A stretch of 64,000 nucleotides of DNA, from positions 310,001-374,000 of the forward strand of contig CAWHGB010000002.1 of the NCBI GenBank assembly GCA_963828855.1. The letters are read 5' to 3'. Position 1 is the stretch's first letter. Every line of letters starts with the position of its first letter. The stretch comes from CAVVEQ01 sp963828855 (GTDB taxonomy: Bacteria; Chloroflexota; Anaerolineae; Anaerolineales; Anaerolineaceae). Shown here in pieces: positions 36,105 to 46,364 of this stretch. The notes beneath the pieces were generated by a model that saw nothing but the letters and a program-made list of their open reading frames with translations, did not search any database and was not told the origin of the DNA. A program made the translations under genes and the position numbers.

Positions 36105-37966
36105 TTATTCGACGGTGACGGATTTCGCCAGGTTCCGGGGTTGATCCACATCCAGCCCCCTCAGGGTGGCAATGTGATACGCAAGGATTTGTAGAGGAAT
36201 CACCGTTGTGACCGGAGAAAGCAGCCAGGGTGTTTCGGGGATCTCAAGAACGTAATCGGCAAGTTCTTCAGTTGCCTGATCGCCTTCGGTTGCCACAACA
36301 ACCACCACCCCACCCCGCGCCTTCACCTGTTCCACCTGGCTGATCATTTTATCGTGCCAGGGATCCTGGGGAATGATGGCCACTACCGGGTAGTTGCTTA
36401 TCTACCAGTGCGATGGGACCGTGTTTCATCTCACCGGCGGGGTAGGCTTCTGCATGGATATAGGAGATTTCTTTTAATTTCAAGGCTCCTTCATATGCGA
36501 TTGGCATGTTGATCCCCCGCCCAAGGTACAGAGCACTTCTTGTATCTTTAAACGCCCGGGCCACCTTTTCAACTTCAGGTTCCCTGATCCAGGCACTTGC
36601 CCACCAGGTCGGGGATCACACGAATATCCCGAACGAGTTTCTTTCCGTTCAGTGTCGTTGATCACGCCTCGGCAATCCGCAAGCAGAATTGCCAGCATGT
36701 AAAGATCGACTAGCGGTGCTGTAAATGCCTTGGTGGATGCCACCCCGATCTCCGGTCCACATTGCATGGAAATGATATCCATCGCTCAGCCGCATCGCCT
36801 GGGAGCCGATCGCATTGACGATCGACCATACTTTGGCACCTTTCCGACGGGCTTCTTCCATCGCCGCCAGCGTATCCGCGGTCTCACCGGATTGACTGAT
36901 CGCCAGTACTACGCTTCCAGGTTCCAGGATCGGATCCCGGTAACGGAATTCGGAGGCAATATCAACTTCCACCGGGATGCGGGCGATCCGTCTCGATCAT
37001 CACCTTGCCGACCATCCCCACATGCGAAGCGGTTCCGCAGGCAGTGATGGTGATCTTCTTAATCCGTGCAAGTCTCTTCGGTAGTAGCATTCAGTTGATC
37101 AAGATTGATCAACCCTTTCTCGAGATCCACCCTTCCAGCCACTGTATCCGTTAGGGAGCGAACCTGCTCGTGGATCTCCTTCTGCATGAAATGGCGGTAT
37201 TCCCCCTTTTCCGCTGCCACCGGATCCCAGGCGATCTGATTAACTGGTAGATGAAATGCTTGCTTTCCCTGCAGGTCCATGAATTCCACTCCAGACTTCT
37301 GCTGACAATAGCCATCTGGTGCGATTCCAGGAAGGAAACCCTCTGGGTATGTTCGATCAAGGCAGGTACATCCGATGCAATGAACATTTCCTCCGTCGCC
37401 GTACCCGATCACCACTCCTCCAGCGTTGCCGATCCGGACCGCGATGATCTTGTCCGGTTCATCCAGCGCCATCACCACCAATCCGTGCGCACCCTTTAGG
37501 ACCGCCACGGTTCGCATACCGATGTTGACCAGATCAACACCCGCTTGTGTGATGACGCTCGATCATCTGCACGATCGTCTCTGTATCCGTTTCGGAATTG
37601 AAATTCAATCCCTTCCGCCTGTAAGTTCAGCTTTTAATTCCAGATAGTTTTCAACGATTCCATTGTGAACAACTACCACTTTACCAGCGCTGCCCACATG
37701 CGGATGGGCATTCTTCGCAGAAGGCACACCATGTGTCGCCCAGCGGGTGTGCCCAATACCCACAGACCCATGTATCGGATTCTTTGCGGATCAGATTCTT
37801 CCAAGTATCTCCAGTTTTCCGGCTTCCCTGCCGAACCTGGATCTCCCCACCGCTGAACACAGCCAAACCTGCCGAATCATACCCGCGGTATTCCAACTTT
37901 TTCAGATCCATTGAGAATGATCTCTGGTCGCATCTTTTCTCCGATATATCCAACAATTCCGCACAT
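36105..37966 (-). CDS. glmS: Glucosamine--fructose-6-phosphate aminotransferase (frameshifted)
   Basis: Makes glucosamine 6-phosphate from fructose 6-phosphate and glutamine. MCGIVGYIGEK has the N-terminal Cys nucleophile; LEYRGYDSAGLAV is next. The SIS domains show VVLAISQSGETADTLAAMEEARRKGAKV, MQCGPEIGVASTKAFT, GRGINMPIAYEGALKLKEISYIHAEAYPAGEMKHGPIALVD, and the end reads DVDQPRNLAKSVTVE, the classical GlmS C-terminus. Frame changes fall near 37900, 37750, 37560, 37070, 36970, 36780, 36600 and 36390. Length of about 610 residues is normal. GGAGGAAGC precedes the ATG. A glmS ribozyme lies in the leader. Confidence 0.95.
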
Positions 37967-38029
37967 GCTTCCTCCATGGCAAATAAAAACCTCCGTACTG
38001 GAATTGATACGGTCTACTTATTGATGAAA

Positions 38030-38178
38030 TGAGATTCGGTCCCTGGGAAATTCCGGTTGATCTATCCGGGAGGGCATCCGCTGATCTTTCGATTTTCCCG
38101 GGTTTTCCCGGTTAGCGCTGCCTCGCGGCAGCGAACCCTCATCCTCGTCACTCTGGAAAATATCCAGAGCCATGCGCT
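38030..38178 (-). ncRNA. glmS ribozyme/riboswitch (GlcN6P-activated self-cleaving RNA)
   Basis: In the leader of glmS, read on the minus strand. Cleavage should fall between A 38178 and G 38177, before GCGC. Stem P1 is CUCUGG/CCAGAG (38161-38171 region), followed by the invariant UGACGAGG and GAGGGUU, then AUCGAAAGAUCAGCGGAUG and CCCUCCCGG, matching the known core (GACGAGG...GGGUU...AUCGA...UCGGCGGAUG...CCCGG) almost base for base. An added hairpin CGCUGCC-GCGA-GGCAGCG and a second CCGGG/CCCGG stem lie between GGGUU and AUCGA. The 3' limit (P3/P4) is uncertain. Binding of glucosamine 6-phosphate triggers cleavage and lowers glmS expression. Confidence 0.92.
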
Positions 38179-38216
38179 ATTCGTTCCAGGTCAGGATCAC
38201 ATTTCTGATTTTGTAG

Positions 38217-38222
38217 ATTATA
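38217..38222 (-). promoter_or_regulatory. -10 element upstream of the glmS ribozyme
   Basis: TATAAT on the minus strand, predicting transcription from about 38210, some 32 bases before the ribozyme cleavage site. A perfect TTGACA lies nearby but only 10 bases upstream of it, which is not a working spacing; no -35 box at 17 bases. Confidence 0.5.
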
Positions 38223-38369
38223 CCTGAACAAATGTCAATGGATTCATGAGAAATTTGTCTGAATTTCACCTAGAGCCAATTCTTTTCTCATATAATTAGA
38301 GAAAATGGATTCTCAATCCAAGAAAATATTCTCTTAAAAGAAATCCTTTTTCTACCAATCGGCTGTGCA

Positions 38370-38951
38370 TTGCAGGCACCTTTTATTCCGGTGTTGATTA
38401 TCCTTGGAACTCTCATCTTCGGGTCATTTTTCGCTTATAAAACCTGGAATTTTGACCCATTCCATCTTTGGACTCGATATTATCCGGATTATGCTCTCTC
38501 AGAAGATCTTGCTGATATGCGTGATTCGCAGGAAATACCTGGAACATTTCTTACGAGGGAAATTCATCATCCACCTTCACCGGTATAGTCCGCCATATCT
38601 CCCCGGATGAGGAACCACTGGTGCCTATGCTCACCTACGATATCCTGGTCACCTCGGGGGATTTCGCCAATCCAGATCGCGGGTGCGCACGACGATGGTG
38701 AATCACATGTTCACCTGGCGGGTAATTGGGGATTTCGAACCTCGGGAAAGATTAATCTGCTGCATACCGTCGCCAGAGATAGGAAATATTCTAAGAAGTT
38801 ACGCGATATCCAGAATGGGGATACCGTCCGCATTAGCGGTGTCGAAATCTATAAAATCGACGCTTTCGATCCGAAGGGAAACTACCTGGGTTATTGGATG
38901 GATCAGGGCTGTAACACCCTCTTGGTTACTGAGGTTGAGATCCAGGATTAG
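38370..38951 (+). CDS. Hypothetical membrane protein (frameshifted)
   Basis: About 190 residues. Starts with a hydrophobic segment (FIPVLIILGTLIFGSFFAYK), then TWNFDPFHLWTRYYPDY. After a frame change near 38580 it continues VRHISPDEEPL and, in a third frame, GDTVRISGVEIYKIDA and YWMDQGCNTLLVTEVEIQ. The C-terminal half looks like a conserved beta-rich domain in which histidines, asparagine and a GD-V-x-I-x-G motif recur. No family I can name. The start is unsure: the frame is open upstream through another hydrophobic stretch, and a TATAAT at 38291-38296 precedes an ATG at 38305 in a different frame. It is convergent with AOR. Confidence 0.55.
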
Positions 38952-38973
38952 CGTCATCCTCCGTGTTTTGAAA

Positions 38974-41132
38974 CTAAAGCTCGATAACATCTGGAAAATC
39001 GATCCCCAATCGTTTCAGTGTTTCCTGGTTGGGAACTCCCTCTTTTGTCCACCCACGCCGCAGGTAAACCGCATCCACCAGCTTCTGGTATCGGTCCTCC
39101 CGGTACTCCCGGATGATCGTGATTTTTTCCTCGGTCGTAAGGCCTTCTGGATTCTTTCCCAGTTCAGCCTGCATCTGCTGATCGTATCGATCTGACCGGG
39201 ATTCGTATTCCTTAACGGTCGCAGGACCCATGGCACGGTAGGGCGGAATATCATATTCACTGGTTCCATAACCCATCCGCAAGTTGAAAACCCGTTGGAA
39301 TTGATATACCCTTTCGGATTGTTCCAGGATGCCTTCGATGTCGATCTTCTCTCCCAGTCACCCCTTCGTGCAGCCAGCAATAATTTTCCACATGCTCGGG
39401 TACTTTGGCGGCCTGCACCCCTGAGTATGATTTATTGCTCACCGGGATGATATCATTCCAGGGCAGTTTGCACAATCCGTGCAGACTGAACCAGGTTCTC
39501 CAAACCGGGAAGTAATACAGCGCTTCGGCTTTATCCTCGAAGGTCGGGAGTTGTTTATGAACCATATCCATGAAGATCAGCCAGGCTTCATCATGCTGGG
39601 GACCTTTGGAGGCCAGTGCGTACCCACCTTGTTGCGCCAGAGATTCCTTTGGCATGTATTCCGAAATCTCCATCCCCTTCACTTCCATGCCGATATCCGC
39701 CAGCAGTTTGGGATCAGCGCCGTATTCCCTGGCAAATACCTTTTTCATGGATCGAATGCCCTGCCCGACCACAACACCGAAACCTTCTCCCTTGGCCATC
39801 TGGTGCAGCAATTCCAGTGCGGCTTCCTGATTCCCCCAGGTTAATTCCATCCCCTCAGTTCGCTCCGAGGTTCAGGATACCGTATTCATAACATTCCATT
39901 GCGAAGGCAATCGAATTCCCACACGAGATTGTATCGATACCATAGGTATCACAGTAAAAATTCAATTCCAACACTGCCTGCGGATCGAAGATCCCACAGT
40001 TCGATCCCAGCGCCCCAAGCGTTTCATATTCCGGTCCATCCACAAAAACCCGCTGCCCTTTATAAGGACCAGTTTTCAGTTCCACATCCGTGATCCCATG
40101 TGCGCACGCCAGGGTGCAGCCATACCAGCACCCGTCCGGTCCTCGGCGGTCGTAGCGCTGTTTCCACAACGCTCCCCCGATCTGCGGTGCGCGCTGATCC
40201 GCACCGAATCGGAAATTCTCCACCGGAAGCAGGTCGAACTTGCTCATGATCTCTACAAGGTAAGGGGTTCCCGTCCCGCCCATGTCATTCTGAACCGCAT
40301 CGAATTCAGAAATCTCAGCCTTGATCCTTCGACCGGCCTTAGTAATCAAGTCGGGGTTAGCAGATCCGTTGCTGTTGCCGGTCATACCAGTAAATTTGAC
40401 CACAATGGCTTTGATCTTCTTATCACGTAACACGCGCCCCGCTCCACCCCTCGCGGCTTGCTTGTAGCGGATTTCCTTCTTCTTTGGATCGTAATAACTG
40501 ACGTTCAACCCGCAGATGGCAGCATGATCCGCAGCCTGGCCGGCACTGATAACAGAAATTCCACGCATTTCCTTCTCGTCCCGGGCATACATTTCCGTCA
40601 ATTGGCGATTCACCAAGTGGGTATCCAGCGCTTCGAGGGGAGCTTCTTCGATCCGGATGCTGCCTTCGTCTCCATCGATCACAACGATAACGTCCGTTTT
40701 CGCTTTTCCCTGGATCTCCAATGCATCGAAACCGGCGAATTTTAAATACGGTCCAAAATAACCCCCTGCATTCGAATCGATCACGCTGAATGTCGTCGGA
40801 GATATGGTCACAACAGTACATTTTCCCGTTCCCGGGTAAGCAGTGATCCCACCGATTGGTCCACCCGCGATGACCAACTCATTCTCCGGGTCATTCCATT
40901 TGGTACTGTCCTGGATGGCATTCCACAATAACCAGAGGCAGAAACCGCGTCCACCGGTGAATATTTCTTTCATCTCTTTGGTAACTGGTTTAATCTCAAT
41001 CTTATTGGCGGATAGATCCACATGAAGGGTCCGATTTGAGTAACCCTTGACCACCGGTTGTTTTTGGTAATTCAACTCACCCAATAGTTTATGAGCTGTG
41101 CGTGCCTCGTCGATTGAGAATGCAAGGGTCAT
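38974..41132 (-). CDS. Aldehyde:ferredoxin oxidoreductase family protein (frameshifted)
   Basis: About 720 residues, one of the long AOR-type tungsten/molybdenum enzymes. The N-terminal beta-domain has RTLHVDLSANKIEI, FTGGRGFCLWLLWNA, VIAGGPIGGITAYPGTGKCTVVTISPTT. Iron-sulfur ligands appear in DGCWYGCTLACAHG, spaced C-x3-C-x3-C rather than the C-x2-C-x3-C of Pyrococcus AOR, with a later Cys in SLHGLCKLPWND. DGPEYETLGALGSNCGIFD is the pterin-binding stretch. Frame changes near 39850 and 39280-39350. The enzyme oxidises aldehydes to acids with ferredoxin; the exact substrate is unknown. It is divergent from the MFS gene. Confidence 0.88.
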
Positions 41133-41210
41133 CAGAAACCTCCATGAAGGTGAGAATTTCCCAATTATACACAGTCGTTCACCCGATTATTCAATCTGTA
41201 TGATTCGCGA

Positions 41211-41219
41211 TGCTATAAT
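41211..41219 (+). promoter_or_regulatory. Extended -10 promoter for the MFS transporter gene
   Basis: TGCTATAAT is a perfect extended -10 (TGn plus TATAAT). A weak -35 (TTCAAT) lies 18 bases upstream of the hexamer. Transcription should start near 41226, only about eight bases before the ATG at 41234, leaving little room for a ribosome site. Confidence 0.6.
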
Positions 41220-41233
41220 CACCAGAATCTTCC

Positions 41234-42538
41234 ATGATTGATCGATTCATTCCCGGGCAGGTCAAAAATCCGGTTCAATACCGGAATTTTAAATATGTTT
41301 TGAAAGACGGACTTGCGGTCGGTTATGCCTCCGCAGGGATGCCCTTTCTGGCAGTGTTTCTCACCCGCTTGGGTGCCAGTAATTTTGAAGTGGGTTTGCT
41401 CACATCCATGCCCGCGTTTACAGGCTTTCTTTTCGCAATCCCGCTGGGAAGCTGGCTGCAACAAAAACGGAATCTCATCCCCTGGTACAGTTGGACTCGC
41501 TTCATTCAACTTTCCGGCTTCGCCCTCACTGGCTTGATCCCGTTCATTCTTCCCCGCGAGGCCTGGATCCCGGCTATCATCCTTGTTTGGGGATTGATCA
41601 CGCTCCCTCAAACGATCCTGACCATTCTCTTCAACGTGGTGCTCAGTGATGTTGCAGGGAGTGTCGGCAGGTTCGAGCTTCTTTCCCGCCGGTGGGCGCT
41701 GATCGGGATCATCACCACCCTGACCACTCTGGGGATCGGTGAAGTGTTGACCCGCGGGAATTTTCCGGTAAATTTCCAGAGGTATTCCTGTTGGTTTCAA
41801 TCGGGGCAATCTTCAGTTTCTATTACACAGGTCGCTTGGTGATACCCGTGAACAACCCTGCGCCTTCCCAGGCGATCAAATATCTGGATCGGTTCAGGCA
41901 GATCTTCACATCCGTCAGGCAATATCCTTCATTTTTATCATTCACCTTTAAAAGGTTTGTGTTCCTGACTGGCGTTGCCTTTGCAGCACCACTTATTCCC
42001 CCTGTATTATGTCCGCCAGGCTGATCTTCCGGACATATCCATTGCCTATATCACCATGGCTCAAACCCTGGTAATGGTTGGCGGATATTTCATTTGGTTG
42101 AGATTCTCAAGATCCCGGGGCTCCCGCCCTATACTGCTTTGGACAACCCTGGGGTTATCCCTTTTCCCCATTTTGGTCGCTCTGACAACCCGATCCGCGG
42201 TTATTATTATTCTGGCAGGGATAGCTGGTTTTTTTCAAGCCGGTTTGGACCTTGTGTTCTTTGATGAATTGATGCGCAATATCCCAGTGGATCAAAGTCC
42301 TTCTTTTGTCGCGTTCGCCCAGACTTCTCAATACTTGACCACGATGATCTCTCCACTGGTCAGTGCCTGGCTAGCGGTGAAATTTGGTCTTAGTATTGCC
42401 CTCATCATCTCCGGAGTGATCCAGCTATTTGGATTCTATCTTTTCACCCGTAAAAAATCTACGTTCGGTTTAAAATCAAGCAGGTCGTTTTGCTTGACTT
42501 TTAATAATCTCGCTTTTAGAATGAAAAACGGTAAGTAA
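41234..42538 (+). CDS. Major facilitator superfamily transporter (frameshifted)
   Basis: About 430 residues with about 12 hydrophobic segments, for example FLAVFLTRLGASNFEVGLL, LIPWYSWTRFIQLSGFALTG, RFSRSRGSRPILLWTTLGLS and ITMAQTLVMVGGYFIWL. The DxxGxRKxx-type loop between helices 2 and 3 is weak (GSWLQQKRNLIP). Frame changes near 41790 and 41990. Substrate cannot be inferred. The genes for glycine cleavage follow after 23 bp; an unrelated co-transcribed exporter or an amino-acid transporter are both possible. Confidence 0.78.
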
Positions 42539-42561
42539 TTTGCTTTCATCAAGGAGTAAAA

Positions 42562-42953
42562 ATGGAAACCCCCTCTGAACTTAAATACTCGAAAACCGAT
42601 GAATGGGTAAAAACGGATGGAGATATCGCCGTGGTTGGAATTACTGATTACGCCCAGGAACAGCTCTCCGATGTCGTTTTTATCGAGGTTCCCCATTCTG
42701 TCGGCGATGCCTGCATGAAAGGTACACAATGCGCGACGGTCGAATCGGTAAAAGCCGCTGCTGAGGTGAATTTTCCTCTCTCGGGAGAATTGCTGGAAGT
42801 TAACGAAGCTCTTAGTTCCACTCCAGAAGCTTTTAAATACCGAACCATACGGAAATGCCTGGATCGTCAAAGTCAAGATAAAAGATTCTTCTGAACTTGA
42901 ATGACTTGATGGATGCCGAGGCTTATATCGAATATTGTGAAAGCCGGCATTAA
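42562..42953 (+). CDS. gcvH: Glycine cleavage system H protein (frameshifted at the end)
   Basis: About 130 residues. Carries the lipoyl arm between the P and T proteins. LKYSKTDEWVKTDGDIAVVGITDYAQEQLSDVVFIEVP and the lipoylated Lys in ATVESVKAAAEVNFPLSGE are intact. A frame change near 42830 restores GNAWIVKVKIKDSSELNDLMDAEAYIEYCES, the normal C-terminus. AAGGAG precedes the ATG. gcvPA starts one base after the stop; gcvT is not in the window. Confidence 0.94.
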
Positions 42954-44308
42954 ATGTTCATCCCCCATACAGAAACAGAAACCAGGGGAAATGCTTAAAG
43001 AGCTCGGACTGAAGAATATTGACGAGCTATTTAAAGACGTACCTCCGCAATTTCGATTTCCCGAACTCGATCTTCCCCCCGCGCTTTCCGAAATGGAAGC
43101 CTTTTCGATGGTTCAGGCGATCTCTCAATCGAACGAATCCACGCAGGACTTGATCTGTTTTCTCGGTGCGGGCGCCTACAATCATTACATCCCGGCGATC
43201 GTGGATGCATTATCTCCCGCGGGGAGTTTTTCACCGCATACACTCCCTATCAACCGGAAATCTCCCAGGGTACGCTTGCAGGCTGTCTTCGAATACCAGA
43301 GCCTGATCGCAGCGCTTACCGGGATGGACGTAAGCAACGCATCTCATTACGACGGTGCTACTGCTTGTGCGGAAGCCGGGGTGCTCGCCTATCATCACTT
43401 TTTCGGTAAACGCCCGCGGATTGTGATCTCTCCCTCCCTCCACCCCCATTACCGGGAAACGATGCGAACTTATCTGCAGGGATACGCCGGTATTGAAATA
43501 GTCGGCGATGAAATCGGACAACATCCCTTTCTCTACCCGGATGAATTGATCAGGTATGTAGATGGAAATACCTCTCTCGTGCTTGTGCAATACCCGGATT
43601 TCTTTGGACGTATATTCGATCTAGCACCCTTAGCGAAAGCTGTGCATGATAAAGGCGCGCTATTGGCGTGTTGCTGTGAATCCGCTCTCACTGGGACTTC
43701 TAAAAACACCAGGGGAATTCGGCGCGGATATCGTCGTAGGAGAAGGGCAGTCACTTGGTATTCCACTATCCTTTGGCGGACCGTACCTGGGAATCTTCGC
43801 CACCCGCAAGGAGCTTGTCCGCAAGCTGGCTGGTCGCCTGGTTGGAGAATCGGTGGATCAACAAGGCCGGAAAGGGTACGTGCTCACCCTCACCGCCCGC
43901 GAGCAACATATCCGCCGCGAGAAAGCGACGTCTAACATTTGTACCAACCAGGGTTTAATCGCACTCGCCTCCGCTGTTTATCTCAGTTCACTGGGAAAAC
44001 AGGGATTGCGTTCTGTTGCGAACCTCTGTTATCAAAAAGCCCATTATGCAGCTGCACAAATCGCCCAGGTTCCAGGCTATGCTGTCCTCGATGATGCTCC
44101 GTTTTTCCATGAATTCATCGTTCACTGCCCGGATTCAGTGGAGGAGATCAATCTGCACCTGCTCGATCACGGCATTCTTGGCGGCTATGACCTCGGCTGC
44201 GATTTTCCAACCTTGAAGAATCACATGCTCATCGCAGTAACAGAGATGGTGGATAAAGAGGATATCGATATGCTTTGCGAGATCCTCGGGGAGGCGCATC
44301 ATGGCTGA
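42954..44308 (+). CDS. gcvPA: Glycine dehydrogenase (decarboxylating) subunit 1 (frameshifted)
   Basis: About 450 residues, N-terminal half of the split P protein, which decarboxylates glycine with PLP and transfers the aminomethyl group to GcvH. MFIPHTETE is the family opening; after a frame change near 42990 EMLKELGLKNIDELFKDVPPQFRF, FLGAGAYNHYIPAIVD, and SLHPHYRETMRTYLQGYAG follow; a second frame change near 43690 leads to FGADIVVGEGQSLGIPLSFGGPYLG and TNQGLIALASAVYLSSLG. Its TGA overlaps the gcvPB start by 8 bp. Confidence 0.94.
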
Positions 44309-45765
44309 ACCGACCCTTTTTGAACTTTCCTCCCCCGGCCGTACTGGAATCAGGTACCCCGCTCCCGATGTTCCCGAGATTTCCTTGCCGGAGATTTTTC
44401 TGCGGGAATCTTTGCCACTTCCTGAACTATCTGAACAGGATGTCGTTCGCCATTACACCCGGTTATCCAAATTAAATTATTCTGTGGATGGCGGCATTTA
44501 CCCGCTGGGTTCCTGCACCATGAAATACAACCCGCGTGTTAATGAGACGAGCTGCCCGCCTGCCTGGGTTTGCTGCCGTGCACCCATTTCAACCAGTCGA
44601 AACCGTGCAGGGTTGCCTCGCGTTGATGTTTAACCTGCAGATCTGGTTGGCAGAGATCAGCGGATTCAAAGGGATCACACTGCAGCCTGCTGCAGGCGCG
44701 CAGGGGGAATTCGTCGGCGTCGCAATCATCCGCGCATATCACCAATCCCGTAACGATACCAAACGGACGAAGATCCTCATTCCCGATTCAGCTCATGGAA
44801 CCAACCCAGCCAGCTCAGCCATGAAAGGATTCGAGATCGTCCCAATTCCCACTGATAAGGATGGGAATGTTGATCTTGAAGCCCTCAGATCAGCTTGCGA
44901 CGATACTACAGCAGGACTGATGCTCACAAACCCCAACACACTGGGTTTGTTCGAAACCCACGTCTTGGAAGTGATCAAGATTGTGCACGAAGCCGGCGGG
45001 CTTGTGTATGGCGATGGAGCAAATCTGAACGCGCTTCTTGGCATCGTCCGTCCTGGAGATCTTGGTATCGATATCATGCACTTCAACTTGCATAAAACCT
45101 TTTCCACCCCCCATGGCGGTGGTGGTCCCGGTTCCGGGCCAGTCGGTGTTTCTGGCAAACTGGTGGATTTCCTTCCCACGCCAGTTATCGACATCGTCGA
45201 AAACGGCTCGGAGGATATGGCGCCCCTCTATGGATTCCGGACGCCAAAGAAATCCATTGGGCGGGTTAAATCCTTCAACGGGCATTTTGGTATGCTTGTC
45301 CGAGCCTTTACCTATATCAGCATGCATGGTCCCGAAGGGCTTTTGTCCATTTCCAAGTACGCCGTCCTGAACGCCAATTATCTGCTCTCCCGGATCCGGA
45401 AGGATTACAAACTGGCCTATGACCGGGTCTGCATGCACGAATTTGTGCTCGAAGGCAGGTGGGACGATGCTCCCGGGGTGATCGCCCTGGATATCGCCAA
45501 ACGGTTGATGGATTATGGCTTCCATCCGCCGACGAACTATTTCCCGCTCATCGTCCATGATGCGCTCATGATCGAACCGACCGAAACGGAAAACAAGCAG
45601 ACCCTGGATGCGTTCGCGGATGCTTTGATCGCCATCGCCGGAGAAGCGAAATCCAACCCCGAGCTTCTGAAATCCGCCCCACATGTAACCCCGGTGGGTC
45701 GGCTTGATGAGGTCAAAGCTGCCCGCGACCTGGTGCTTTGCTGTTGGATTCCAGACCACGAATAA
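44301..45765 (+). CDS. gcvPB: Glycine dehydrogenase (decarboxylating) subunit 2 (frameshifted)
   Basis: About 488 residues, C-terminal half of the split P protein. GGIYPLGSCTMKYNPRVNE, then (after a frame change near 44560) LPGFAAVHPFQPVETVQG, DSAHGTNPASSAMKGFEI, LTNPNTLGLFE and the PLP lysine in NLHKTFSTPHGGGGPGSGP. The C-terminus has GRLDEVKAARDLVL. The split PA/PB arrangement is typical of anaerobes and thermophiles. With gcvH it would serve glycine breakdown or, in reverse, the reductive glycine route. Confidence 0.95.
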
Positions 45766-45794
45766 TGATCTGGTGATATTTATAGTTTGCATTT

Positions 45795-45813
45795 TTGTAA
45801 TTCAAAATTACAA
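45795..45813. repeat. Perfect inverted repeat upstream of the pilin promoter
   Basis: TTGTAATT-CAA-AATTACAA, 8-bp arms with a 3-base spacer, lying just upstream of the -35 box of the Flp-pilin promoter. The arm resembles the TGTAAnT motif around the Lrp gene at 49.8 kb. Possible operator. Confidence 0.5.
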
Positions 45814-45821
45814 CCTTCTCA

Positions 45822-45850
45822 TTGAATTCCTCCTCCAAAAAGAGGATAAT
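45822..45850 (+). promoter_or_regulatory. Promoter for the Flp-pilin gene
   Basis: TTGAAT (45822-45827), 17-base spacer, GATAAT (45845-45850). Predicted transcript starts near 45857, followed by AAGGAGG and the GTG start at 45876, giving a leader of about 19 bases. Confidence 0.65.
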
Positions 45851-45875
45851 AGTGTATGGAAGGAGGTGGTCTAAT

Positions 45876-46022
45876 GTGAACTCTCATCAGTTGGAAAAAG
45901 GGCAAGGTTTCCTTGAATATGCATTAATTCTTATTATTGTTTCGATTTTGGTAGTAGCAGCCCTTGCCCTGATGGGACCCGCCATTGGCAGACTTTACAG
46001 TGATGTGATCCCGATGATTTGA
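45876..46022 (+). CDS. Flp/Tad-type (class III) pilin-like peptide
   Basis: 48 residues: VNSHQLEKGQGFLEYALILIIVSIL, then VVAALALMGPAIGRLYSDVI. The sequence EKG-QGFLEYAL is a prepilin peptidase site: after cleavage following Gly, Glu is at +5 and Tyr at +6, as in Flp pilins, and one hydrophobic helix follows. The GTG start is chosen because GGAGG lies nine bases upstream and the promoter overlaps the earlier in-frame TTG. No tad assembly genes are near, so it is an orphan pilin or small pseudopilin. A terminator follows directly. Confidence 0.8.
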   Translation: MNSHQLEKGQGFLEYALILIIVSILVVAALALMGPAIGRLYSDVIPMI

Positions 46023-46051
46023 TAAAGTCATTTCAAATATTATTTTTGAAG

Positions 46052-46078
46052 CAACAGCACCCTTGTGCTGTTGTTTCT
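46052..46078 (+). terminator. Terminator after the Flp-pilin gene
   Basis: CAACAGCAC-CCTT-GTGCTGTTG followed by TTTCT: a 9-bp stem with a 4-base loop. It ends a one-gene transcript. The stretch 46080-46296 is AT-rich and I see no gene in it. Confidence 0.85.
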
Positions 46079-46296
46079 ATAAATCTTATTATTCATTTCT
46101 GAAAAACAATAAGTAATTTCAATATTTCAGACATCCTTACGCAAGATTGAATTTTTCTAAGTACAGAGATACTAATTCCATGAAGGTTCCTAGGAAACAA
46201 AATAATGGTTCCACATTAAAATAAAGATAGACAGCCCATATTATTCTTTGTTACCAATGAAGAAAAGTAAATTTAGTAACTCCAATATAAAATCAA

Positions 46297-46330
46297 GATC
46301 TCCAATTCCATACAAAAAGAATTGGAGATC
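46297..46330. terminator. Hairpin at the 3' end of the saccharopine dehydrogenase-like gene
   Basis: GATCTCCAATTC, a 10-base loop, GAATTGGAGATC: a perfect 12-bp stem about 35 bp after the stop of the leftward gene. On the minus strand TTGATTTTAT follows; on the plus strand ACTTTTCTTC. Likely a terminator for leftward transcription, possibly both ways. Confidence 0.75.
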
Positions 46331-46364
46331 ACTTTTCTTCGGTGGACAAATTAGGTGTAGATTA

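Noticed and set aside
42562..45765. Glycine riboswitch before the gcv genes
   Set aside because: Only 23 bp separate gcvH from the upstream transporter gene; there is no room for the aptamer and no matching sequence.
45822..45875. Longer N-terminus for the pilin starting at TTG 45822
   Set aside because: That codon is part of the -35 box; the ribosome site and prepilin motif support the GTG at 45876.
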